In this document: in pieces, positions 1 to 12,300 of the stretch | Layout: each line of letters begins with the position of its first letter | How positions within the stretch are numbered: the first letter of the stretch is position 1 | DNA from: Schistosoma mansoni | Taxonomy: Eukaryota; Platyhelminthes; Trematoda; Strigeidida; Schistosomatidae | Assembly (NCBI RefSeq): GCF_000237925.1 | Contig: NW_017385987.1 | Coordinates: 806,001-870,000, forward strand | Direction: 5' to 3' | DNA length: 64,000 nucleotides | Program-made: the position numbers and the translations under genes | The notes under the pieces: generated by a model | Told to the model about the DNA's origin: nothing | Database searches by the model: none | What the model saw: the letters and a program-made list of their open reading frames with translations, nothing else

Positions 1-438
1 TCATGTTGTATTGTATCGGAGGGTCTTGCTTTTCCCTTTGTTTATATTGAGACCTACTGCTACTGAGGCTGCTCCTACACTTGTCAACTTCTCCTGCATT
101 TGTTGTTGTGTGTGTGGTGCAAGAGTCAATCATCTGCGCAGTCTAAATAATCCAGTTGCATCTTACCTGTCCACTGTATCCAGTGCTTCCCTCCAGGTGT
201 TGACATCTTCATGATCCAGTCGATCATCAGGAGAAAGAGAAAGGATGAGAGTAGACGATCTTGCCTAACACCGGTTTTTACCTCGAATGAGTCTGTGAGT
301 TGTCCTCCATGGACGATTTGGCAGTTTAATCTATCATAGGAATCCAGTATGATATTGACTATCTTCTCAGGCACGCCGTAGTGTCGAAGAAGCCTCCATA
401 GTGTTGTCCTGTCCACACTACCAAATGCTTTCTTATAG
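1..438 (-). pseudogene. RTE reverse transcriptase, middle part
   Basis: Minus-strand translation gives KKAFGSVDRTTLWRLL, then TGVRQDRLLSSFLF and the catalytic block LDCADD. Related RTE elements have TGVRQGCLLSPFLF and LDFADD here, so the glycine of the first motif is changed to Asp while both catalytic Asp residues of the ADD box are kept. It continues to the window edge as HTQQQMQEKLTSVGAA..., a conserved segment after the RT palm. This is the downstream continuation of the RT fragment at 1896-2180, from which it is separated by the 439-1895 insertion. Degenerate, no function expected. Confidence 0.85.
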
Positions 439-1895
439 TAATATTAATAATAATATATTTTTGCAGTGGCAGGTACACGCCATTTTTACAGGCATGATCT
501 ACAATTTACAACATATACTGGTTCACAGTATGCATCCCAAACAGGGTTGTTTAGTAAATGTAATCTATAAAAGTTGATAGCAGTTCATTCGTTCAGATAT
601 AATGTGTTTTCATCAGAATGGTTTCCAAAGGGGCATGGCGTCCACGTTACATACCAGATCCAATCTCGACAAAAAGTGTATTAGGGTTTCGGTCGTGCTA
701 AGTATTTATGTAATGCAGCTTTTTAAGTTTATAGTTGTTATAAAGTAGACTTGTGGAGCTCCTGGTTCGAGCTATGACCTTGGGAAAGCGCGTTCGTCGA
801 GCTTGTTCGGGATGTCAAAAAGTTACATACCTTCACCCTCAGAGCAAGATTCTGAAGAGAAAAAAAGAGACCGAGGAGCAGCAACGCATTTGGATATGAA
901 AAATAACCAATGCCTAACATTTAGTAGTGGAACAGACAGAGGTATGATAAATTATTAAAGTTCATACTAACTTTTGTTGCTAAAGTGAAATGTGATCAGG
1001 GGCTCCAGACGAGAGAATGCAGACTTGATATTTATCAAGGTAGAGTAAGTTCAAATGAAGGAAAGGAAGTCAAGATTGAAATATGGAAGGCTGTTTATTA
1101 GAACAGAGAGTGCATATAGAGAGAGTGTTAAACAAAATAACAACCATATCCTTTACAGTCTGTTTTTTTCATCATCCGATGCCTGCCACACAGTTTTCAC
1201 GTAAGAGTCCGAGTTAGCATGTTATAAGTTGTCTTAGTAGAATAGCTAATCCAGAATAAAAATTAAAAACATGAGTCTGAATGGTGAGTGTAAGAGAACA
1301 ACCTCAACATCACAGATTGATTGACTTGTTCTCATCCATAAATAGCCTGATACGAACAAAATGTTCTGCCCCACAAACACGGGTGGATTGAAGTCATCGC
1401 TCTCACCATCAATGCTTGCTGGTCAGTAACTCCACCCTCTCTCCTTTTGTGATGTTAAGCTCATTCAAGCTTATTTTTTGGATATATATCATACCTCACA
1501 CAATGCTCTGTGTTTCACATCCTGTTGCAAAACACTAATTCTATAAGTACCATTTTACAAGCTTATCAGACAGTTACAAATTATGGACTGTGGGTAAGGC
1601 TTCGATGCAATGCTTTAATTGACTATAGTGTGAAGTATGGGTTGCCAATCAGAGTATAGGCATTAAGAAGGGTATAATGTAGGATAGTTGCTTACCAAAG
1701 TAGGCGGAAAAGTGTAGATATATATTAGTTACAGATAAGGTAAGATAACGAGTGGTAAAATAATATTAATGGCAAGGCAATATAGTGTACATAAGAGTAA
1801 AAAGCTGATAGAGAACAGACAAGAAGGAACTCACACTAAATTCGTACTGATGTTCTTCAGTCATATCCTAACCGGTTGATGGGTAACAGGTCAAT
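439..1895. mobile_element. about 1.45-kb insertion of unknown type inside the RTE RT domain
   Basis: The LINE reading frame stops being recognisable at about 438 and resumes at about 1896 at the next expected residues, so this block was inserted later. It holds no open frame over 60 codons that I recognise, and I found no convincing terminal inverted repeat or LTR pair. At the right edge a short direct repeat (gtcaatga / gtcaatga around 1890-1905) might be part of a target duplication, but no matching copy is visible at the left edge. It could be a solo LTR, a non-autonomous DNA element or a fragment of another repeat. The edges are good to roughly 10 bases. Confidence 0.5.
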
Positions 1896-2470
1896 GACGT
1901 CAATGAAGTTGATGTAGAGTGATGAATTCCATCCAATCGATTGTTCCACAATGATCCGTAGAATTGCGATTTGGTCTGTACACGATCGATCCTTACGAAA
2001 TCCAGCCTGTTGATCTCGAAGTTGGGTGTCTACGGATTCCCTCATTCTGTTTAACAATACCCTGTTGAAGACTTTTCCTGGTATTGAGAGAAAAGTGATG
2101 CCTCTGTAGTTGTCACACTTGCTGAGGTCGCCTTTCTTTGGTATTTTGATCAGAAGTCCTTTTTTCCAGCCTGTTGGCACTTCATCCCAAATCTAACTGA
2201 AAAGCATGTGGAGTATCTCTGCATTTGCTGCTACATCTGCTTTCAGTGCCTCTGCCGGAATGTTGCCTGGTCCCGCTGCTTTGCCGCTCTTGGTTTGTCT
2301 GATGGCCATGCTGATCTCTTCAATTGTTGGTGGACCAACATCGATTGGGAGGTCGATGGGTGCTGCTTCGATGTTGAGTGGGTTCAGTGGAGCTGGTCGA
2401 TTTAAGAGTTGCTGAGGGCTATCCTGAATTCGTTTAGTTTTTCAGTATCCCGGGAACAGCTGTATTAAAC
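1896..2470 (-). pseudogene. RTE linker and reverse transcriptase N-terminal part
   Basis: The minus-strand frame reads VPTGWKKGLLIKIPKKGDLS, then CDNYRGITFLSIPGKV, QQAGFRKDRSCTDQI and SLYINFID, where the 439-1895 insertion cuts it. NYRGI, QAGFR and the CTDQI block are the usual RT finger motifs of RTE and CR1 elements. Just upstream (about 2210-2400 minus) a linker with GPPTIEEI, MAIRQTKSGKAAGPGNIPAE is the typical pre-RT segment. Degenerate. Confidence 0.85.
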
Positions 2471-2628
2471 TTTTGTGATGTTTTCCACCACGTTGTCCAG
2501 TGCTTCTTAGGTTTTAGTTTCATCTTTACGACCAGCAAATGATGATCTGATGCTATATCAGCTCCTCTCCTGGTTCTCACATTCTCCATAGTCCACCTGA
2601 ACTTTTTGTTGATGCAGATATGATCGAT

Positions 2629-3330
2629 TTAGTTCTGTGTACTGTGGTCCGGTGAAGTCCATGTGGTTTTGTGAATGCGTTTGTGTGGGAATATAGTGCC
2701 ACTTATGACCAGTTTATTGAAGGCACATAGGTTTGCAAATCTCTCACCATTTTCGTTCCTTTCTCCCAGTCCATGTCGTCCCATGACGTCTTCGTATCCA
2801 GTATTGTCCACTCCAACCTTGGCATTGAAATCTCCCATCAGAATGGTCAGGTCCTTTGTTGGGCACTTCTCGATGATTGACTGCAGTCTATCGTAGGATT
2901 GATCTTTAACGTCTTCATCGTAGTCGTTGGTAGGCGCATAGCATTGGATGACATTCATTGTAATGCCCTTTCTTTTTGTTTCGAAGGAGGCTTTGATGAT
3001 TTTGGGTCCATGAAATTCCCGTCCTATAAGTGCATTTTTTTGCTTTTCTGGACAGCATCAATGCCACTCCTTGTATATGTGGGGCATTTTCTTCTTCATG
3101 ACCCGAAATGGTTTCCTCACAACACTTATGTACCCATAAGATGTTTGTGAATAATAATAGCTCTCCTGAAGCTAGTCGTTGTTGTCCAACCTGCGTCCAA
3201 TGTGTTTCACTGATTTCAAGCACCTCTAGGTTGTATTTTCTCATTTCTACAGCAATTTGGAAGATTCTTCCGGTCTCCCACATTGTCCGGACGTTTCATG
3301 TACTTATAAAAATTGTTGTTCTGGTTGTTA
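2629..3330 (-). pseudogene. RTE apurinic-type endonuclease domain
   Basis: Minus strand: WNVRTMWETGRIFQIA opens the domain. EISETHW carries the metal-binding Glu motif of APE-like LINE nucleases, and MGDFNAKVGVDNTGYEDVMG gives the GDFN motif. The domain is spread over two overlapping frames (3283-2915 and 2958-2629), so it is frame-broken. In a live element this nuclease nicks the target DNA to prime reverse transcription. The same domain occurs in the second RTE piece (6853-7757). Confidence 0.87.
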
Positions 3331-3589
3331 GAAGGTGCATCGGTCTCATGACTTCCGAAGGAACTCGCCTTTCATCATGAGACCTCATAATTATTCCTTC
3401 TACTCCCAGGGCAGAGTTTAGATGGTCTGAATAATTTTCCTGTTTAGCGTTTTTTTAGTGAGTTAGTTTTCTACGGGATGGGGTCGATAGCTTCATGCCC
3501 AACCCTCCTCCATCACCCGGGTTTGGGACCGGCCGTAGCCTCCGGAGGAGCTACAGGCCAGAAGAGATAGATAACGCCGACTGGTGTTA

Positions 3590-6500
3590 GTGTCACAACA
3601 CATTTACTATATCTTATCGAAGTTGTAGGAAACTTTAGACTTCCATCACTCCCAAACCTTCCAGCATGACAAACTGTTCAGGAAACCTCCTCTCCGTAGC
3701 CAGTGGAAATTGCCACCAATTATAAATCACTGATGCGGTGACGTAAGTTTTTTGTCTCGTCGACAATGACCCAGAAGTACGCATTCTTCCAGCAAACACT
3801 AATGACCGTCTACAAAATCTGGTCCTTAAACCACAGGCAGGAAACGGAAAACCGACCGCTAAATACGGGAAAAGATATGTTTGTTTCAACGTGAGTTTAG
3901 ACAAAAATACTTTCCCGAGCCTCTCCAACAATGAAAGTTGAAGATGCCACAAGTATTCGGAGTTTGACGATACCTTATGTTTATTTCAACATGGGTTTCA
4001 GCGAACTCATTAGCCGGATTTTCGCTGTGGTAGGAATTTCCTTATCGATCACTGGCATGGACCTGCTACATCACCATAATCTACTCATCAAGTGAAGCAG
4101 ATGTAGGTTAGTAGACGGGAATACTAGATTATCTGTTAGTGGAACTTCACTTCCTAGTTGTAGGTTACGCTCAGTCACGGCTAAGTATATGACCAATTCA
4201 CACTTCCAACAGACATTCACCGGGTATTCTAAAATTTACCAAACACGGCTGAAACTACCATCTGTAACCAGCGATAGTCTTACCACATCACGACTGCGGA
4301 ACCACCTATATTTTCGAATACTTGCCGACTAACGCCCGAAAAGGTCATATTGGCCAAAAACAAATTCCAACAGAAAACAGACTTTGGATTTTTCTGGCCA
4401 TCAAACATTCTATGAGCAACCCTTCCTAAACATCCACGACCTGACAGATACCTTGAAAGGTACAACTATTTTCACAAAAAATGACTCGATCAAAGAGTAT
4501 GATCAAATTCCTGAGACTATAAACGTCATTCCTGAAACGACTGTTATCACTATTTTCGGTCTTTACGAGTTTTCGCGTATGCCCTTCGGCTTAAGAAATG
4601 CCACCCCAACTTTCTAGCGATTCATCGATGACGTTTCTCGAGGTCTCAACTTCGTACATGTGTGGGTTAATGACTGCTTGATTGCAAGTGTGAACAGAGA
4701 ATCGCATCTCCAATATCTGGACCTTATCCTCGAATGACTACGAAAGCACGGCGTTACTGAAAACATTCAGAAATGCCAAATCGGTACCGGGTCCCTAGAT
4801 TTTATCGGTCATGCTATTGATGCTTAAGGCATCCACCCCTCAAAAAGCAAAGTGACAGCCAGTCTGGATTACCCAGAACCGACCACCATTAAGCAATTGC
4901 GCACATTTAACGGTCTTGCAAGTTTCTATGAACGGTTCATACCGAAACGCGCGTCCCTTATGAAACCGCTAACCGACCAACTTCGTAGGAATGCGAAATC
5001 CATCGATCTGGACGACACTGCGCGAAAAGCATTCTCCACAGTTAATGAACTTACCACAAAGGCAACCGTGCTAGAATATCAGGACACTCTAGCGCCCATT
5101 AGCATAGCAGGAGACTCGTCCGACTAGGCAGTCCGAGGAGTTTTACAACGATGGATTAACCGCTCCTGACAACCACAAGCATTTTTTTCGAGACGGTTGT
5201 TAGACACTGAATTGAGGTATAGCACCTTCGGTATGGAACCCCTAGCTATGTATTGTGCTGTACGGTATTCTCAACACTCTATCGAAGGCAGAGAAGTCAC
5301 CCTTTCTACTGGTCATAAACTCCCTAATTTCTCTTTAAACACATATTCAAACAAGCACTCCCCTGATGAGTCTCGGAAACTGGACTACATTTCTCAGTTT
5401 ACTTTGGATATGCTACACATTTCCAGAGCAAACAATGTGGTTTCAAGGAATCGACCTTCTTAAACTTACTCAGCTTCAAGAATAAGACACTGATCTTCAG
5501 CACTACATGTCTTCGACAACCCTGAAATTGCGTATTAAACAGTTGGAGACAGGTAGGGAAATCTTACTATGCAACACATCTACAGGTAGGGATCGTCTAA
5601 TCGTGCCGAAGCATTATTGACTCAACGTCTTTAACACGTTATACAAAATTTCTCATCCAGGTGTTCATGCAATCACCATGCTCATAGCAGAACGATTTTG
5701 TTGGCCTGATGTGAATGAAAACGTAAAGGAGTGAGCACGCTCCTGTGTAAGCTGCCAGAAATCTAGTGTGAGTAGAAATAGCAAGTCTTCTTTAGATTCT
5801 TTGAAAACTCTCGATGCTTGTTTCAATCCTGTTCATGTAAATTTGCTAGGGTCTCTACCAGATCCAAGTGGATATATGGAATTATTGTCTACTTCGTTAT
5901 TACTGCTCTAATAATAGACCTTATCCTAAAATTGTATTTGTGTCGTGATGCAACTACCTAATCTATAATATCACACTTGGATGTCACGTCATTGTCCACA
6001 CTAACTCGTCCTACCTAAACATCAATATGTGATGGGGAACAAATCTAGGCAGAAGATAGAACAATATATTTGATATGAATAAAATAGATAACTTACACAA
6101 GAATAACCGTCTGCAAGGCTAAGCCATGTCATCCGAAGAATTCAGTCAATAATTCTTCTCCTCCTCTCTATTGTTGGTCTTCTCTCTGCGTCAAATGTTG
6201 AATATGTAATGGCTTTGAGCCCGACCACACAACCCTCAAGGCTAAACATGAGAGGACTGGGAGAATAAACTTCGAACATTCAACACTACTAGAAGGTCAG
6301 TAGTGATGAACGCGGGAACATTCATTCGAAAGTCAATTCATCGGATGTTATGGCTCAGCCTAGCAAACATGGTCATTATTGTGTAATTTAGTTTCTTTAT
6401 TGATGTTAAACATATTGCTCTATCTCCAGCCTGAACGTGTTCTTTAGAAATTCCAGAGATGTCAGTTGTTACGATATGAGTCAGTGTAGACAATGATGTG

Positions 6501-6852
6501 ACTTCAACGTAAGATCTTATAGATTAGGTAGTCACATCATGACATCCACAATTTTAGGATTAGGTCTATTATTAGAGCAGTACTAGTAACGAAATAGACC
6601 ATGATTCTACAAATATATATTTCCAATTATCTCATGTTTAGCTTTGAAGATTGTGCGGTTAGGATCCAATGCCACTACAGATTCTCCTATCTCATAACTT
6701 GCGTAGACCGTTTCACCCGATGGCCAGAAGCAGTACCCATCGAGGACGTTACTGCTGAACCAGTCACACACGCCTTCGTCGGACGATGGGTAGCAAACGT
6801 CGGCTGCCCCTCGACCATAACTACAGACCGTGAACGCTAGTTTGAATCTGTA
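3590..6852 (+). mobile_element. Gypsy-type LTR retrotransposon fossil (pol region, broken)
   Basis: Plus-strand remains of a Gypsy/Ty3-group pol lie in the normal order: protease tail (about 4010-4090), reverse transcriptase (about 4290-5100), RNase H (about 5100-5470), integrase zinc-finger region (about 5640-5770) and integrase core (about 6680-6840). Short diagnostic pieces are MPFGLRNA in RT, HPGVHA in the integrase head and TCVDRFTRWPEAVP in the core. It belongs near the schistosome Boudicca / CsRn1-like Gypsy lineage by eye only. No flanking LTRs were found. It carries many breaks, so it is an old, non-functional fossil. A separate 711-bp element (5888-6598) is nested in the integrase part, and its right end runs directly into the RTE piece at 6853. 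Confidence 0.85.
5888..6598. mobile_element. 711-bp DNA element with terminal inverted repeats of about 115 bp
   Basis: The two ends are inverted copies of each other. The left arm (5888-6003) begins tctacttcgtta and the right arm (6483-6598), read on the minus strand, begins tctatttcgtta. Both continue through ctgctctaataatagacc, tcctaaaatt and ctacctaatctata with roughly 10-15% differences. The roughly 480-bp core shows no long ORF. It interrupts the Gypsy fossil between codons of its integrase, so it inserted after that element. Long TIRs without a transposase suggest a non-autonomous DNA transposon, perhaps MULE-like. I could not define a target-site duplication. Confidence 0.72.
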
Positions 6853-7757
6853 TTAAACCTTTGTAATTCTGTTTCCTCTGTTTTCCATTACTCCCTTAGC
6901 TTCAGCTTCATCTTGGCGACCATCGGGTGGAGATCTGAAGCTATGTCAGCTCCTCTCCGGGTTCTCACATCTTTAATTAACCTTCGGAATTTTCGTTGAT
7001 ACAAATTGATCCATCTGGTTCTCTGTGGTGTGGTCCGGTGAGATCCATGTAACTTTGTGTATGCGCTTGTGTGAAAATATTGTGCCGCCTATAATCAATT
7101 TGTTGAATGCACATAGATTTTCGAATCTCTCTCTATTTCCATTTATCCCTCCCATTCCATATCGTCCAATGATATCTTCATATCCTGTGTTGTCCACTCC
7201 GACTTTAGCGTTTATATCTCCCATCAGGATGGTGAGGTCTTTTCTTGAGTACTTCGTTACTTCCTACAAGTGCATTTCGTGCTTCTTTGGACAGCATTAG
7301 AGCAACTCCCTGAGTGTGTGGAGCATTTTCCCCTTCGTGACCGGAGTACAGAAGCATCTCTCCTGTACCTAGCCTTTGTTGTCCAGTTTGTGTCTAATGG
7401 GTTTCGCTGATTCCGAGTACTGCCAAGTTGTATCTCCTCATTTCCATTGTTATTTGGCTGGTCTTTCCTGTCTCCCACATTGTCCGGACGTTCCATGTAC
7501 CTATAAAAAGTGTTGCTCTGGTTGTTAGAAGGTGCATCGGTCTCGTGACTTCCGAAGAATTTCGGCCTTCATCATGAGACGTCATAATTGTTCCTTGAAC
7601 TCGGAGGGCAGAGTTTAAATGGTTTGAATTATTTTTTCTGGTTAGCGTTTTTTTAGCGAGTTAGCTTTTCTACGGGATGGGGTCGCTAACCCCATGCCCA
7701 ACCCTCCTCCTTTGTGTGGGCTTGGGACCGGCAGTAACTCTAGAAGTGCTACAGGCG
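6853..7757 (-). mobile_element. RTE (SR2-like) LINE, 5' part only
   Basis: Minus strand: the same 5' leader start (CTGTAGCACTTCT..) as the copy at 3556, then the endonuclease in fragments (WNVRTMWETGKTSQIT, NLAVLGISETH, MGDINAKVGVDNTGYEDIIG). GDFN has become GDIN. The piece ends at 6853 soon after the endonuclease, where it abuts the Gypsy fossil across the short shared string gtatta. RT and 3' end are missing, the opposite of the usual 5' truncation of LINEs. Confidence 0.85.
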
Positions 7758-8476
7758 GAGTTGAAGTGATTTGTAGTGGTAAATAAGTCCCCAAATTAAA
7801 TAGCTCTGTAAGTCTTTGAAATTAGATGCCGGCCGCGTTAGTTTTAGTGGACTCACCTAGCTGAATGCGCTTGGTTATGCATCCTCTCTGGATCACAAGT
7901 GAATACGATGTGCTTCACATCTTCTACAACCACTAGCCAGCTTAGATTAGTCACTTTTCGATATGTCGATGTTCTATCAAATATATCTCCGAAACTTTTC
8001 CCTTCTGACTTCTGATTTCACTGGGTTGACACGTTTTAACCATAAAAGGTGTTACTGGTTAAGGTATTGTCAAACTCCGGATATTTGTGAAATGTTTACT
8101 GACTAAGCGGTTATCAATTATTCCGAAGTGAATTAGATCTAAGTTGAGGAACTTTCGTTATAATGATCATGGAACAAAGTAACGCGAGAATGGTGTTTCC
8201 TCCTTCCTAAAACGGTTATAGGTGTTGTACACTGTTCAGACCGTGTTTGTCCAATAGTGTTGCACATCACTCGTTTGAATGTATGATTTGGGAAGATTAG
8301 TCGGCGTTAGTTGCACGTGGTTTGGGCGTGAAGGTGAGTGGGCAAGACGGACTGTAGTGAATGTTTTTATGATGATAAATTTCTTCATCTGATATAAGAT
8401 GAGCTTGACACCTGAAACTTGTTTCTTGTAAATATTTTGTTTTCATATGATACTAACAGTTATCTTTCGTTTTTAG
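7758..8476. other. Unassigned spacer
   Basis: Mixed-composition DNA between the RTE 5' end and the first coding-like block. I see no ORF, known repeat or RNA gene. A pyrimidine-rich stretch ending in ttttag at 8470-8476 resembles a splice acceptor just before the block at 8477. Confidence 0.4.
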
Positions 8477-9317
8477 ATGTAGTCTCAGATCTGGACAACC
8501 AGCATCTTAGGCTTTTGGAAGCCATGAGACCATTAAATCTAAATACAGGTGGAATCTTTGGGTAGGTTTGCATGAAGGTGAACGTAATGACATTCCTATT
8601 CCACGACGAATGGCTACTGCGGTTGGACTGCAACAAATTGCTCACGGGTACGAATCGTCAGGAAAGCGTGTTACTCCGTTTGTTGCTGTCAAAATGACTA
8701 CTGTACTCATGTTCCGATTTTAGACCCATAAATTACTTTTCAAATATAATTCTTATATTTTTTTGAGACTATATGACTTAATAGAGTGACCATAGTCTTT
8801 GTACGGTTTCCTTGTGCAGATTCATGAAGTTTAGACCATAAGTGAAGCCAAACATCAGTTGTGCGCTGAACTCCGACAAATTCATAGCTAATGACAGCAT
8901 ATTCGAGTACAGCTATGTATTTGTCACATCTGGTGTGATTTGAATAACTTGTTATCGTAGCTTGTCCCAGAATACCTGTATGTGAGTTGGCAGTCAACTA
9001 GATATCTACAGCTCTATGTAGTGACCCAACCAGTTTGTTTATAAACGAGTTTATTTCCACGATATGTGTAGGTTTTTCCAAGTCAAATGAGTATCCGGGA
9101 ATGAACCAAATTTCCTACTTTTGGTGCGTACAGATGTTGACGAAAGCCCGCTTGAGTGTTATATCATCCGGTTCGTAATATTTCGAGCTGTAAGACAAGT
9201 CTCTGAAGAAAAGACCGTTTTAAACCAGTAGTACTGCATGAGTCTCCCGTTGGAGCAATGAACTTATACAGAATTGCGATTCATAATCCAAATGTTACTG
9301 GGTGTGCATTTTTGTGA
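8477..9317 (+). pseudogene. Three unrecognised coding-like blocks (possible gene remnant)
   Basis: Three short plus-strand open stretches have protein-like composition unlike the AT-rich surroundings. 8511-8723 reads ..KYRWNLWVGLHEGERND, IPIPRRMATAVGLQQIAHG, KRVTPFVAV. 9091-9231 reads NEPNFLLLVRTDVDESPLEC, YIIRFVIFRAVRQVSEEKTV. 9228-9317 reads LHESPVGAMNLYRIAIHNPN, VTGCAF. A good acceptor-like tract precedes the first block (ag at 8475-8476), and one in-frame stop (8508-8510) lies between it and the long open part. No donor sites are convincing. I do not recognise the family. It may be a decayed host gene, a retrocopy fragment or part of an unfamiliar element. Confidence 0.4.
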
Positions 9318-12300
9318 AGGTCACAACCGTCTGGCTGCCCAAGTAGGATGGGTATCACCAAGCGAATGCTTATCAGTGTAATAGTATTTGCCGGTCTCAT
9401 TGCTCTATAGGGTCGGAGCATTGAAGGCTCCGCTCCAAATAGTCAGCTCCGCCACAGATTCTATTACCGCGATAGCATTCGTCAACCGAACTTCCCTAAC
9501 GTCACTATAGTGATTGGCTGCTACATTTTAGCATGGATTATTGAACTAGTTTGCTACTACGTCAACATCGGCATTAACTAGAAGCAAGCTTGTTGTATTT
9601 AGTGGCAATGGCTTGGTACTGTCAAACGCTCTTCTTACAGTCCATCAATGAAGTTTGGGACTCGGTTTTTATGTAAATATTGTCTGCGACTGACGTTTCT
9701 CATAATCTGATCATAACTCGTTTAGAGTATGTTTGTATGGAGAAGACGGTCAACTAGATAAATTGAAGGTAAGGCAAAATAAATATCATGGGGAAACAAT
9801 GTGAATCGTTCCATTGGATGATGATTCACTGCCATCAACAGATTCAGTGAGTACAAGTTTTTTTGAACTCAAGTGAGGTATAACTTCGACAGGGCTAAGT
9901 TGCAGACGAATTAATGTTAACTGATGCTATAGTATAGACTGAATAACTTGTATTAGTGTCACTAACTTGTTTTTCTTGGAGAGAGGTTCGAAATTGGGTT
10001 TCGTCCTGCCACACTTATTTCCATTTGCTTCTAAAAATAGATGCACTGATTTCCTGTACTGAATTGGGTCTTGTAATGTCGTCCGTACTATATAACGAAA
10101 TACCTCAAGAATATTAATGTACTTAATACTTTTAGGGCGACATGATGTTTTGGCCCTCATTTTCCTTCCGTATATGTGATGTTTCCGCTGAGTACTACTT
10201 GTTTGAAAAAAACTTATTGCTTACTTTCGCAATGTTGAGTCTGTGTTGTTGTACCAAGCTGAACTGTCTGCTTCTGATTTCTATTCCAAGGTTGTCTTGA
10301 TCTGATGTTTGTGCTGTTTTCGGTTGTTGTCGATTGCTTGCTGGTCCGTAGACTCACCTTTTCTCTTGTTTTATTTTCCAGCCTTCACTCATTCTCCCCT
10401 TCGTGCTACGCTAGCACACGAAGTACCTTTTGGCTAGACACCAACCTCAACAGTTTTGTTGTGCGCATTAGTTAAATTACTTAAGAATCCGGGTTAGAGA
10501 CATTGCTGATTTATCTATTTTTTAAACTGGTTTTCAGGTTCGAGATAACTCACTAGTCTATAAATGAAGGTTAGAAATAAATACTTGCAACTAAACTTCT
10601 CCAAATTTAGATCATTCAGTAAAGTAAGCGAAGAGTTTAGTTTTTCAATGCGTTATCTGTAATACATTTCATTTACAATTAAGTGCATGAACACCTGGAA
10701 AATGTATGCCTTTCAATAGAGACGTCTGTCTTTAAACCTCTCACCTCCGTGTTAACATTTTCTCTTATCACAAGCCAGGAGATCTGTCTTCAGAGGTGTT
10801 TATTAGGTCATGCTAACTAAATTCTGCGTTTAAAGTCCAGTTCATATTTCTTGATTTCGAATAAGCTAACTAGATCACGGTTCATGTACTAATTCGGCAG
10901 TGTGATATTTTGTACTTTTGAAATAAGTACGACGTATATGTATTGTTTAATGTACTGATTTCACGAGACTAGATTTTCATAATCCATGTTGATCACATGA
11001 GCAGAAGATCAAATCTGATACGGATGTATGACTCATATTTGATTAGGATATCGAGCTAATGCAGCAAATAATGAAGTGCGAAAATAAGTAAAAGCACTTA
11101 ATCTTATTAGGAGTCATGTCAAACAAGATATTTTGGCATATTGTCCAATAAATTAACTCCTAGTTCTTGATTTAGGGGGGGGGAGTCTCTAGTTTTTAGG
11201 AACAAGGTTTTGATTGAAACGGATAGTCTAGCCACAGTATTAGAAGGAAGTTGGTTTTTAGAACCAGTCTATAGAAGACAAGTTAGGAATTCATTCTGTT
11301 CCCCAAAATGATTGTTACCCTAAAGCGATCTCTTACCATAATTTCTGTCAACATTCTGACTAACTGTTTGGTTAGTCATTATGGAACGGCGAATATTTAG
11401 TGGGTGGATATACTGATGACAAGCTGTGAAAATTCCGATATTTTCAGTTCAGTCTCTGACTAACAAATATTTTCCAAAAATACCGTAAACATGTGGCTTA
11501 CTTTTTGTTCATGTAATCTACCTACTAAATAGATTTCTGTGTACTCGGGTTTTATTCAAATAGTATGTTAGCTGGTGACATTAATCCACTTCCCTAACTG
11601 GAGTAGATGGGGAGGGTTTCGTAACTCATATCTGATAATTGGAAACCAAACCCTTCGTTTATTAAGCTACCTCCTGCATTTGCTAACTTCAAGCAATTCA
11701 CAATATAAACTGCATGTCATTCTAGTTACCGTTGATATACTCTACCAATGTACCAATGAACAAAGATTCGTTCTCTGATGTTCGAAAATAGTAGTATTAT
11801 TATCATCAATAATTTAGTTACTGATCATTTTATTTCTCATCTAACCCATCCATGGAGAACGTACACCATCCTACAAGAGTATTAATGATCATCTGAAAAA
11901 GTTTGGGATACAGTGTTTCAGAAATAGAGACCAATCCATATTGATACCATTGACCATTTGTATTTGAGGTACGTAAGTTAGAAAATGAAAATTGTGTGAA
12001 TTGTTTTTAAAGATCGTATGTCTTTTATCCCAACAAGTTTTCCAGTATGGGATAAGCGTAATTTACAACTTCTATACTGAAGAATAAACATCCTTGTTAA
12101 ATATTCCGTTTATTATATTTGTCAAATACAAGGCTTTTTGTCCACCGGTTAAACTTAATGATCAGTTGAGAAATGTTCCTGCACGCAGAATTGATATTTT
12201 AATCTTGAACATATCTTTCGAACTTTTTTCTTGTACTTTCACTTCACAACTTATTCTAAATTTCATAATTCTATTAAATATAAATATTCCGTTTATTTGA

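Larger units (their letters stand above)
1..3556 (-). mobile_element. RTE-clade LINE (SR2-like), interrupted, runs off the left edge
   Basis: Read on the minus strand this is one non-LTR retrotransposon in its normal order: 5' leader (about 3556-3300), AP-type endonuclease (about 3300-2629), linker (about 2450-2200), then reverse transcriptase (2180-1896 and 438-1). Its 3' end lies outside the window. The leader starts with CTGTAGCTCC, and the same 5' terminus recurs at 7757, 29626 and 53648. The reading frame is broken in several places, so the copy is dead. An unrelated block (439-1895) sits inside the RT domain between codons for ..INFID and ..KKAFG. SR2 of schistosomes is an RTE-clade element. 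I assign this copy to that group from protein motifs and have not made a database match. Confidence 0.85.

Noticed and set aside
2206-3380. Plus-strand ORFs of 65-90 codons
   Set aside because: Antisense frames of the RTE LINE.
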